This document shows, piece by piece, positions 1 to 7,909 of a DNA stretch of 64,000 nucleotides. A program made the position numbers and the translations under genes. The notes under the pieces are model-generated. The model ran no database searches. It saw only the letters and a list, made by a program, of their open reading frames with translations, and was not told the DNA's origin. This stretch comes from Sinohyriopsis cumingii (lineage: Eukaryota; Mollusca; Bivalvia; Unionida; Unionidae). Every line of letters starts with the position of its first letter. The first letter of the stretch is position 1. The DNA lies in NCBI GenBank assembly GCA_028554795.2, contig JAPYKE020000578.1, forward strand, positions 124,001 through 188,000, read 5' to 3'.

Positions 1-296
1 AACCGGTGACAAGAGCGATAGGGACAATGTTTTCAACTCTATGGTGCATCATTTCTTGAATTAGAGAACAGCGGTAGATGGAAAAGTAACTTTTTTTTAC
101 TTACCATTAACTCGGAATCCTGTTGCATGCAAGAATTAGACATCGAACATATATGCCACTCTATTTTGAAAATAGGTAAACTATACGGCACACGCGTGAA
201 CGCCGAAATATGGTTGGCTCAAAAACTTGGCGAAAATGTAACGTTTACATGTTTGTGTGTTTTGAGATTTCCTGGTGTACTGCCTGGTTATTAGGC

Positions 297-545
297 AAAA
301 GTGAGTGATTGACTTAGTTGAGAATTTGAAAGATTGTAAAGGGTGAAGGAGGTGTGTGAGGGTGAGTGCGAGAGAAAGTTGGGTAGTGGAAACTTAAAGG
401 TAGGAGAAGGAGTGTAAAGAAGAAAGAAAGAAGGGTATTGGGGTATGAATTATGTATGTAGTGGTTTAGGCGATAGAGCCCCAGGTACGGTAGGTTAGTC
501 GGTAGAGGACGAGATACGGTGGGGTGGGAGTGGACGTGAAATGTT
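297..545 (+). other. Purine/G-rich strand-asymmetric tract
   Basis: About 250 bp in which the plus strand is dominated by G and A with very little C, including runs such as GGTGAAGGAGGTGTGTGAGG and AAGAAGAAAGAAAGAAGGG. The minus strand is correspondingly pyrimidine-rich. At 518-533, four short G runs (2, 4, 3 and 2 G) sit within 16 bases, a possible two-layer G-quadruplex. The minus strand is open for 67 codons at 495-698, but the ATG is lost in units 6 and 8 (ACAT to ACGT) and composition explains the openness, so I do not call a gene. The tract is present in all units and partly in unit 14. Confidence 0.6.
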
Positions 546-1089
546 GTTTAGGACGCGACCTTTATGGCGGATTATCGGGGAACTTGATAAAGCTGGGAGT
601 ACACGATAAAGCTTGGTAGATAAGAGGAATGAATAAGAGCATAACACACTGGATGTAGACTGTAGACGTCGAAGGATGACCTGTATCGCATGGGACATAT
701 TCTCGTGAGTTTTTACTGAAATTTTATGTTATATAATCAAAAAGAAAGAAGGAATAGTCTGTTCCGTTGTAAATCGATGTTTTGGGATAGAATCGGGACA
801 AAGAAGATCTAGTAAAAATGCAATTTCATTTTTCTACGTGTTTCAATTAAACAATCACACTAAAGCACTAAAAGTCAAAACATTTAAGAAAGATATCATA
901 TTCTTACAAATTAGACTGCAGCAGACAGACTACATAACTGTGATCAGACATGGATCAGAAATAAATGAAGGTAAAATTTTTGTAAGCTTTAATGCATGTA
1001 GCATAACATTTAAGAGGGAATATCATCACTTGGCAAAATGTAAAGGAAGGATGTACTCGGCAAGAATAGTGTCACAGTTATTTATTATT

Positions 1090-1104
1090 GGCAATAACGT
1101 TGCC
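1090..1104. repeat. Small hairpin GGCAA/TTGCC
   Basis: Five-base arms GGCAA and TTGCC flank a five-base loop (TAACG in unit 1, TGACG in all others). It is conserved in every copy and may be fortuitous. Confidence 0.4.
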
Positions 1105-1124
1105 CCATCCCCTTTGCCTCTATG

Positions 1125-1144
1125 TGTGGGCGCCCATGCCCACA
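1125..1144. repeat. Hairpin TGTGGGC/GCCCACA
   Basis: Perfect 7-bp arms at 1125-1131 and 1138-1144 with a six-base loop. It is one of the few GC-rich spots in the AT-rich part of the unit and is unchanged in all copies. It is not followed by a run of T long or close enough to call a terminator. Confidence 0.5.
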
Positions 1145-1593
1145 TATATTTTCTTCTTTCTGCACTATTTTTTTTTTCTTCTTCAAATTATAACATTAGA
1201 AACTGGTACTAAAACTCCACTTAATTTATTGTTTAAACATGTCACTTTACCAATTTAAGGCTGTCAGTGAGATGGTACATCGACCCACAGCTAATATTTT
1301 TGCTTCAAAACACTTTCCAGAAAATCCAGGCCCTAGAGTGATCCTGCTGAGATTGGTGTCGGACTGTAGTGGGGTGGCTTTTGCATGTATTTCTTTGTTT
1401 CGCGCATTTGTGTCAAAATTCATAAACTTGCTTCATCTCTAGAAATGAAAATACTAAATGAAGGGAATAGTATAAGCAACTGTCCCTGAGACAGCTTAGA
1501 CTTCTGGTTTTATATTCTGAAGGTAATTGTGTCAGCCAACTAACACACATGGCTCACGCGACTTCCATATTCAAAAACAAAACGCAATAACTT

Positions 1594-1844
1594 TAGCAGC
1601 AGAGAGGGTGAACAGACCTTTTGCTGAAACGTCATTTATGAAAACTGAAGCTTTCTTGGAAAACTATAAAAACATAAGGTCACTAACGCCAAAACCCAAA
1701 CCTCTAACTTTACCGAGAGTTTCTCTAAATGGGTTAGTTTATTTTATTACTTTATTTTTGTCGTTAGTGTTCTTCTAAATTTGTATTTGTGCTTTTTGTT
1801 TATCCACCGAACGTTTAATTGAGGTCGCACCCTCTCTGCTGCTA
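1594..1844. mobile_element. Foldback/MITE-like element, 17-bp TIRs
   Basis: TAGCAGCAGAGAGGGTG at 1594-1610 is matched by its exact reverse complement at 1828-1844. Inner arms CACTAACG (1681-1688) and CGTTAGTG (1762-1769) pair around nearly the same centre, and short GACC/GGTC and AAACGT blocks also align, so the whole 251 bp can fold back on itself. Flanks AACTT and TACTT could be an imperfect 5-bp target duplication, which is weak. There is no transposase inside. It resembles a miniature inverted-repeat element, but I cannot assign a superfamily. It lies 31 bp before the plus-strand coding remnant. In unit 1 only, CTTGG replaces CTAGG at about 1656 and lengthens a meaningless open stretch. 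Confidence 0.6.
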
Positions 1845-1875
1845 TACTTAAATCATTATTATATCAATAATTTAA

Positions 1876-2562
1876 TCTTACACTAGTAGATTAGCTAGAG
1901 AAAGATTAGAAGCAATTACAAGATAGCGCCATGTTCATCATGCTCTCAAACAAAAACTACAGGACCGACAAGAAGCACAAGCTGAGTATGCAGCAGGTAC
2001 AGAAAAATTATATAAACCTGTTACAAAGGTTACTGAAAGAGTTGCAGAAGCTACTGAAGGTCTTCTTCTAGCGTTAAAACAAACTGCTGAGCAAACTGGA
2101 AAGATATCAAGAACCAAACAAACAAAATAGATTTTAAGAGATCTTCCAGGTGAAATAGCTGCTGCTCAACACCTGATTCTCAGCTTAAAGAAGAACTTGA
2201 AGGTGAAGAACTTGAAGGTGCTGTTGTAAACGAACCAGAACCGAAGGGAGAAAAAAACAACAGGAATCAGAACTAAATCAAACGATAAATTTTCCGAGGT
2301 GAATATTTCCTACTTAATAAGTATTGAAGAGGTAAGATTACCTGCACTTGCCGTGCATAGTTATGATAATAGAAAGGTATTTCTGAAACCTCCATACGCA
2401 AATAAATAGGGAAGTAGTGAAACCTGGTACAAGTGGATTTATAAAGTATACCATGAGACTGATAATGTCAAAAATGATGATCCAAAATATTTTGAATTTA
2501 TTGATGGGATAAATAAACATCTTGAAAGCTTACAACGAGTAGATGATATGCCTTATTTATAA
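1876..2562 (+). pseudogene. Decayed ~228-codon coding region, family unrecognised
   Basis: One plus-strand frame from 1876 to the final TAA at 2560-2562 reads as protein but is broken. In-frame TAG occurs at 1924, 2128 and 2407. TAA at 2227 is avoided if the reading shifts one base: between about 2170 and 2255 the better frame gives an acidic E/L/G/P-rich linker that starts near CCTGATTCT and ends near the 7-A run at 2251-2257. The region looks like (i) a K/E/Q/A-rich helical N-terminal part to about residue 85, (ii) the acidic linker with an exact 15-bp tandem duplication at 2191-2220, and (iii) a C-terminal part rich in W, Y and F. No start codon is evident and I do not recognise the family. 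Three stops and two compensating shifts shared by all copies mean it was dead, or a mobile-element fragment, before amplification. Confidence 0.55.
2191..2220 (+). repeat. 15-bp exact tandem duplication
   Basis: AAGAACTTGAAGGTG occurs twice back to back inside the coding remnant. Fifteen bases keep the frame and would duplicate a five-residue acidic EELEG-type motif in the alternative frame. Confidence 0.8.
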
Positions 2563-3031
2563 AGGAAGCGACACATGTACTGTACTGTAACATGATATTT
2601 TGGTCTCTCATGTACCCTGTTTTGTTCAAGGTTAATTTCTCTTCTTGTGTTAATCCACAAAACCTACATATAGCCAAAGCTGACCATGTTATGATCTTGA
2701 CAATTATGTCCAGCTATAATCATCAAAGCGAAAATCTCCATAGCTGTGCGAAGCCAAATATTTTATCACAACATTGCTGAACCAATTCCTGTAAATATAT
2801 CTTTTTATACTAGATAATGATATAATTATATAATAATAACCATTACTGGTACATATTATACTGTAGTTTGGCCAATACTTATTTCATTATTGAGAACCAG
2901 AAATTGGGAAATACACATCATTAACTATAATAGGATTACTTACCTTGCTTAATCAATTAAGTATTGGTTCTAGACACATTGAAATAAAAATTTGGCTGCC
3001 AGGGAGGTATAAATTGTGCCTAAAATGATGA
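2563..3031. other. AT-rich stretch, no gene recognised
   Basis: Contains an imperfect palindrome CATGTAC...GTAACATG near 2573-2593, an extreme AT stretch at 2805-2845, and a 10-bp inverted repeat at 2872-2881/2958-2967. A 62-codon plus-strand open stretch at 2592-2780 is unchanged in all copies, but the whole unit is near-identical, so this is no evidence of coding. Confidence 0.5.
2872..2967. repeat. 10-bp inverted repeat pair
   Basis: CCAATACTTA at 2872-2881 and its exact complement TAAGTATTGG at 2958-2967 enclose 76 bp. On the minus strand the spacer includes AAGCAAG|GTAAGT (donor at 2943-2938), a textbook splice donor, preceded by a CCTCCCTGGCAG acceptor-like site at 2996-3007. The 52-bp exon these would define has stops in all frames, so it could only be untranslated. 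Confidence 0.4.
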
Positions 3032-3235
3032 TTACATGTTACATGAGAAGGGTACTTTTTTACACAAAATCTTCACTGCTGAGAAAACTGGCCTTGTAAA
3101 GGAGGTTGCTGCTGGTGATGGTAGGTGGCATATATGTTGACGGACACTGTATTTCTCTTTCATTAATGAGCATAATAATTTGTAAGTCTAGCACAGAATC
3201 TAGTGTTAGAAAGGTATTTATTTAGGACACATTAC

Positions 3236-3340
3236 CTTTAAGCTTTTTAGGTGCTTCAACTTCAATGGGCTTTTAGCAGGCCTCAACAACCTTACTTGGT
3301 ACCATTTTATCCTTTAAGAACTGCTTGATGTTAGATGATC
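3236..3340 (-). other. Best-supported internal exon of the minus-strand gene
   Basis: This 105-bp block (phase 1 to phase 1) lies between a strong acceptor CTATTTTCAG and donor AAAG|GTAATG. Two frames close within nine codons. The third, the one demanded by exon 2, is open except for TAA at 3275-3273 and is rich in Lys, Val and Pro (for example KQFLKDKMVPSKVVEA before the stop and KPIEVEAPKKLK after it). Lysine-rich coding-like text on both sides of the stop favours a nonsense change over a natural terminator. Confidence 0.4.
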
Positions 3341-3726
3341 CTGAAAATAGTGTATATGTTGATATTTTTAATAAACCAATACCTTCAAACCTGGTGCTAA
3401 TATAATAAAAAATGAATGCAATTTATAGGGTATTTGTTTGATACATATGATGCTATTTTTAGCACATGATATACCTTTGATAACTAAAAAAAATCAGTTT
3501 AATATAATTTGTGTTATTTCCAACGACATTTCTCCTATGTAAGCAGCAACAATAATTGAATGTATGTTTTCCTCCAACATGTGTAGTTTTTACTATTTTT
3601 CATACAATATAATGTTTATATTGTTTTTGTAGAATGTCTCAACACAAAAATGAATATCATGTACACTTTCTGTGTATTACACTCACTCCATGGATGAATG
3701 AATTTTATTGATTGACTTATCCTCTA

Positions 3727-3735
3727 TGAAAATTA
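3727..3735. repeat. SINE target-site duplication (tail side)
   Basis: TGAAAATTA, identical to 4058-4066. The pair marks the SINE insertion point. Confidence 0.75.
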
Positions 3736-3998
3736 GATGTGATGTGTGATGTGATAGGATTTGGATTTTTAATGTAGTTTTTTAAAAAATTCAGTCATAT
3801 TGCTACAATGTCTGCAATGTGGCCGTTTACAGTAATGTCTAGCAATGGGGCATTATACCACAGACATGTGACATGATGTTCCACGCAGTCACATCCTGAC
3901 ACCAGGCCGACCAGTCCTAACACTAACCTCCTAATGCTGAGCGCCAAGTGAGGCAGCTGTTAGCACCATTTTTGTAAGTCTTTGGTACGACTTGGCAG

Positions 3999-4009
3999 GG
4001 GATTGAACC
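3999..4009 (-). promoter_or_regulatory. Polymerase III B box of SINE
   Basis: GGTTCAATCCC against the tRNA consensus GGTTCGANTCC; it differs at the usual CpG position. In units 10, 12 and 13 the next plus-strand base on the 5' side is changed (CAGGGG to CTGGGG), outside the core box. Confidence 0.75.
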
Positions 4010-4042
4010 CATGACCTCCCGCATCCAAGGCAGATGCACTAA

Positions 4043-4053
4043 CCACTAGGCCA
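4043..4053 (-). promoter_or_regulatory. Polymerase III A box of SINE
   Basis: TGGCCTAGTGG fits the TRGCNNAGTGG consensus and lies 4 bp from the element's 5' end. I saw no change in it in any copy. Confidence 0.8.
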
Positions 4054-4057
4054 CTGG

Positions 4058-4066
4058 TGAAAATTA
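4058..4066. repeat. SINE target-site duplication (head side)
   Basis: TGAAAATTA directly abuts the first base of the tRNA-like head (minus-strand reading). Confidence 0.75.
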
Positions 4067-4477
4067 AAAGTACTATTACTAGTAACATAGTGTACAAAAT
4101 ATGTAAACTGTAAAAACTACAATATAAATATTAAAAATTATTATAACTTATTTGTATTTTGACTCTAAAACAGACATTAAGTTTAATACATCCATACTTG
4201 TGTGCATGCTTTTTTGTGGGATGAAGATACTCAAATTTATTCAAGGCAGTTCATTTAGAAATTTGTATAGCTTTTAGATCTTAAACTTTGTGAACCTTTG
4301 ATAAGATGCGGGCTCATAATAAAGGAAAATAAATATGCCAGGTATGACACACTTATAAACTAAACTGTCATGAAATTTGGGTTTTACACACAAATTTTAA
4401 AAGATGATGTAACAGACTGACATATATTAGACCACTAAATATATGACATTAAATACAATCCTAACATAACCACTTAC
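4067..4477. other. AT-rich intron-like stretch
   Basis: Nothing recognisable. It is the 5' part of intron 2 in the candidate minus-strand gene, between its donor at 4477 and the SINE. Confidence 0.4.
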
Positions 4478-4518
4478 CCAAATATTTAATCTGTGGTACT
4501 GGTCTTGACTTGCTTGGC

Positions 4519-4745
4519 CTAGGCAATCATTTTCAATTAAATATAAATTGTTCTTTTGAAATTAACACTACACTACTTTTCTTTTTCAATCCTGATTTTA
4601 GAATGATCTGACCCTCTCTATCATAATATATAAGAGAGAAGGTACGCCGGAACTTCCAAATACTTCGCTCCACCCATGACCCTCGATTTGCTTCTGTTAT
4701 TTCCGTCTTTAAAGGCACACGACCATACTATATGGCTTGTTTTAC
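4519..4745 (-). other. Candidate intron 1 of minus-strand gene
   Basis: This 227-bp segment starts GTAAAA and ends GCCTAG. It holds a 61-codon open stretch (4718-4533) that begins ATG and stops just before the acceptor, but lies in a different context from exon 1. CpG is more frequent here than in the rest of the unit, as expected near a gene's 5' end. Unit 12 changes one codon here (GAACTGCC). Confidence 0.35.
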
Positions 4746-4870
4746 TTCTGAGATATTTTTTTATCCACCCAGCCATCATTGACTTTTCTGCGTTGTACTG
4801 AACTGAAGTTACGGGCTCCGAAACGTGCGATTTTCGCGAAGTTCTTCATTGCAGACACTTCCGGGCTCAT

Positions 4871-5110
4871 GTGAAAACCGGTGACAAGAGCGATAGGGAC
4901 AATGTTTTCAACTCTATGGTGCATCATTTCTTGAATTAGAGAACAGCGGTAGATGGAAAAGTAACTTTTTTTACTCACCATTAACTCGGAATCCTGTTGC
5001 ATGCAAGAATTAGACATCGAACATATATGCCACTCTATTTTGAAAATAGGTAAACTATACAGCACACGCGTGAACGCCGAAATATGGTTGGCTCAAAAAC
5101 TTGGCGAAAA
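4871..5110 (-). promoter_or_regulatory. Possible 5' region of minus-strand gene with mini-intron signals
   Basis: Upstream of the exon 1 ATG the sequence stays CpG-containing (CGCGTG, GCCGAA, CACCGG). A splice donor TTAATG|GTGAGT (units 2-5) or GTAAGT (all others) and a pyrimidine-rich acceptor TGTTCTCTAATTCAAG lie about 50 bp apart, hinting at a leader exon and a very short intron. No TATA box or initiator can be chosen with confidence. In unit 1 the same donor is at 104-99. Confidence 0.25.
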
Positions 5111-6471
5111 TGTAACGTTTACATGTTTGTGTGTTTTGAGATTTCCTGGTGTACTGCCTGGTTATTAGGCAAAAGTGAGTGATTGACTTAGTTGAGAATT
5201 TGAAAGATTGTAAAGGGTGAAGGAGGTGTGTGAGGGTGAGTGCGAGAGAAAGTTGGGTAGTGGAAACTTAAAGGTAGGAGAAGGAGTGTAAAGAAGAAAG
5301 AAAGAAGGGTATTGGGGTATGAATTATGTATGTAGTGGTTTAGGCGATAGAGCCCCAGGTACGGTAGGTTAGTCGGTAGAGGACGAGGTACGGTGGGGTG
5401 GGAGTGGACGTGAAATGTTGTTTAGGACGCGACCTTTATGGCGGATTATCGGGGAACTTGATAAAGCTGGGAGTACACGATAAAGCTTGGTAGATAAGAG
5501 GAATGAATAAGAGCATAACACACTGGATGTAGACTGTAGACGTCGAAGGATGACCTGTATCGCATGGGACATATTCTCGTGAGTTTTTACTGAAATTTTA
5601 TGTTATATAATCAAAAAGAAAGAAGGAATAGTCTGTTCCGTTGTAAATCGATGTTTTGGGATAGAATAGGGACAAAGAAGATCTAGTAAAAATGCAATTT
5701 CATTTTTCTACGTGTTTCAATTAAACAATCACACTAAAGCACTAAAAGTCAAAACATTTAAGAAAGATATCATATTCTTACAAATTAGACTGCAGCAGAC
5801 AGACTACATAACTGAGATCAGACATGGATCAGAAATAAATGAAGGTAAAATTTTTGTAAGCTTTAATGCATGTAGCATAACATTTAAGAGGGAATATCAT
5901 CACTTGGCAAAATGTAAAGGAAGGATGTACTCGGCAAGAATAGTGTCACAGTTATTTATTATTGGCAATGACGTTGCCCCATCCCCTTTGCCTCTATGTG
6001 TGGGCGCCCATGCCCACATATATTTTCTTCTTTCTGCACTATTTTTTTTTTCTTCTTCAAATTATAACATTAGAAACTGGTACTAAAACTCCACTTAATT
6101 TATTGTTTAAACATGTCACTTTTTTTACCAATTTAAGGCTGTCAGTGAGATGGTACATCGACCCACAGCTAATATTTTTGCTTCAAAACACTTTCCAGAA
6201 AATCCAGGCCCTAGAGTGATCCTGCTGAGATTGGTGTCGGACTGTAGTGGGGTGGCTTTTGCATGTATTTCTTTGTTTCGCGCATTTGTGTCAAAATTCA
6301 TAAACTTGCTTCATCTCTAGAAATGAAAATACTAAATGAAGGGAATAGTATAAGCAACTGTCCCTGAGACAGCTTAGACTTCTGGTTTTATATTCTGAAG
6401 GTAATTGTGTCAGCCAACTAACACACATGGCTCACGCGACTTCCATATTCAAAAACAAAACGCAATAACTT

Positions 6472-6722
6472 TAGCAGCAGAGAGGGTGAACAGACCTTTT
6501 GCTGAAACGTCATTTATGAAAACTGAAGCTTTCTAGGAAAACTATAAAAACATAAGGTCACTAACGCCAAAACCAAAACCTCTAACTTTACCGAGAGTTT
6601 CTCTAAATGGGTTAGTTTATTTTGTTACTTTATTTTTGTCGTTAGTGTTCTTCTAAATTTGTATTTGTGCTTTTTGTTTATCCACCGAACGTTTAATTGA
6701 GGTCGCACCCTCTCTGCTGCTA
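6472..6722. mobile_element. Foldback element, unit 2 copy
   Basis: Both 17-bp arms intact. Carries CTTTCTAGG, CCAAAACC and TTTTGTTAC, the form found in all later units. Confidence 0.6.
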
Positions 6723-6753
6723 TACTTAAATCATTATTATATCAATAATTTAA

Positions 6754-7440
6754 TCTTACACTAGTAGATTAGCTAGAGAAAGATTAGAAGCAATTACAAG
6801 ATAGCGCCATGTTCATCATGCTCTCAAACAAAAACTACAGGACCGACAAGAAGCACAAGCTGAGTATGCAGCAGGTACAGAAAAAATATATAAACCTGTT
6901 ACAAAGGTTACTGAAAGAGTTGCAGAAGCTACTGAAGGTCTTCTTCTAGCGTTAAAACAAACTGCTGAGCAAACTGGAAAGATATCAAGAACCAAACAAA
7001 CAAAATAGATTTTAAGAGATCTTCCAGGTGAAATAGCTGCTGCTCAACACCTGATTCTCAGCTTAAAGAAGAACTTGAAGGTGAAGAACTTGAAGGTGCT
7101 GTTGTAAACGAACCAGAACCGAAGGGAGAAAAAAACAACAGGAATCAGAACTAAATCAAACGATAAATTTTCCGAGGTGAATATTTCCTACTTAATAAGT
7201 ATTGAAGAGGTAAGATTACCTGCACTTGCCGTGCATAGTTATGATAATAGAAAGGTATTTCTGAAACCTCCATACGCAAATAAATAGGGAAGTAGTGAAA
7301 CCTGGTACAAGTGGATTTATAAAGTATACCATGAAACTGATAATGTCAAAAATGATGATCCAAAATATTTTGAATTTATTGATGGGATAAATAAACATCT
7401 TGAAAGCTTACAACGAGTAGATGATATGCCTTATTTATAA
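6754..7440 (+). pseudogene. Decayed coding region, unit 2 copy
   Basis: Same stops as in unit 1. AAAAAATATAT replaces AAAAATTATAT (Leu to Ile in the presumed frame) and CATGAAACT replaces CATGAGACT. Confidence 0.55.
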
Positions 7441-7909
7441 AGGAAGCGACACATGTACTGTACTGTAACATGATATTTTGGTCTCTCATGTACCCTGTTT
7501 TGTTCAAGGTTAATTTCTCTTCTTGTGTTAATCCACAAAACCTACATATAGCCAAAGCTGACCATGTTATGATCTTGACAATTATGTCCAGCTATAATCA
7601 TCAAAGCGAAAATCTCCATAGCTGTGCGAAGCCAAATATTTTATCACAACATTGCTGAACCAATTCCTGTAAATATATCTTTTTATACTAGATAATGATA
7701 TAATTATATAATAATAACCATTACTGGTACATATTATACTGTAGTTTGGCCAATACTTATTTCATTATTGAGAACCAGAAATTGGGAAATACACATCATT
7801 AACTATAATAGGATTACTTACCTTGCTTAATCAATTAAGTATTGGTTCTAGACACATTGAAATAAAAATTTGGCTGCCAGGGAGGTATAAATTGTGCCTA
7901 AAATGATGA

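Larger units (their letters stand above)
699..1593. other. AT-rich stretch, no recognised gene
   Basis: I see no recognisable gene here. A 124-codon open stretch at 838-1212 begins with GTG and its 3' part changes frame with the length of the poly-T tract near 1170 (8-12 T across units), so it is treated as chance. The stretch contains the hairpins at 1090-1104 and 1125-1144. Confidence 0.6.
3736..4057 (-). mobile_element. tRNA-derived SINE with target-site duplications
   Basis: Read on the minus strand, the element starts CCAGTGGCCTAGTGG. It has a polymerase III A box TGGCCTAGTGG (4053-4043) and a B box GGTTCAATCCC (4009-3999), 33 bp apart as in tRNA genes. An anticodon-like stem GCATC/GATGC encloses a seven-base loop. 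A non-tRNA body follows, including CTTGGCGCTCAGCATTAG, then a tail of ATCAC-type simple repeats (3736-3758). The 9-bp duplications TGAAAATTA lie exactly at 3727-3735 and 4058-4066. It encodes nothing and would have moved with LINE enzymes. From memory, the GGCGCTCAGCATTA body resembles conserved invertebrate SINE domains (Nin/Meta type), which is unverified. It sits in the founder unit and is in all 13 complete copies. Confidence 0.85.
3032..4870 (-). pseudogene. Candidate split gene with mitochondrial presequence-like first exon
   Basis: Minus-strand exons join in consistent phase. Exon 1, 4870-4746, begins ATGAGCCCG (second ATG at 4849) and ends CAGAA|GTAAAA in phase 2. Exon 2, 4518-4478, follows TTGCCTAG and ends TTTGG|GTAAGT in phase 1. 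Exon 3, 3340-3236, follows CTATTTTCAG, enters in phase 1 and ends AAAG|GTAATG in phase 1. Exon 4 (tentative), 3108-3032, runs in phase to TAA. The N-terminus from the second Met has Arg/Lys, Ala and Phe and no acid for about 25 residues (MKNFAKIARFGARNFSSVQR), as expected of a mitochondrial targeting peptide. Exon 3 has an in-frame TAA at 3275-3273, giving a 77-residue product or marking decay. Without splicing, exon 1 ends at TAA 4744-4742. Product unrecognised. Intron 2 (1,137 bp) holds the SINE in the same orientation. Confidence 0.45.
1..4875. repeat. Array unit 1
   Basis: The most divergent copy. Its left end carries an 8-T run followed by ACTTACC and TATACGGCACACG, as in units 11-14. 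Its right end carries GTGGTACTGG, as in units 2-4. Private changes include ACTGTGATCAG, GGCAATAACG, GAATCGGGAC, GAGATACGG, CTTTCTTGGAAA, AAACCCAAACC, TTTTATTACTT and CATGAGACTG. Confidence 0.97.

Noticed and set aside
495..698. 67-codon minus-strand open frame starting ATG TCC CAT
   Set aside because: It falls in the biased purine-rich tract, units 6 and 8 lose the ATG without other effect, and it resembles nothing I know. Near-identity between copies reflects array homogenisation, not selection.
838..1212. 124-codon plus-strand open frame (139 codons in some copies)
   Set aside because: It starts with GTG, has AT-rich random composition, and its C-terminus changes with poly-T length and is therefore not maintained.
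1239..1442. 67-codon plus-strand open frame starting ATGTCACTT
   Set aside because: Unit 2 breaks it with a four-T insertion just after the start. No domain or signal is visible.
2592..2780. 62-codon plus-strand open frame
   Set aside because: No recognisable motif or context. Unchanged in all copies, but so is most of the unit.
3077..3120. Plus-strand exon reading TAEKTGLVKEVAAGD before a GTAGGT donor
   Set aside because: There is no pyrimidine-rich acceptor before it and no partner exon in phase. The opposite strand gives exon 4 of the minus-strand gene in the required phase.
3985..4057. Functional tRNA gene on the minus strand
   Set aside because: The boxes are tRNA-like, but the acceptor stem does not pair, the anticodon loop lacks the usual T before the anticodon, and the sequence continues into a SINE body and simple-repeat tail.
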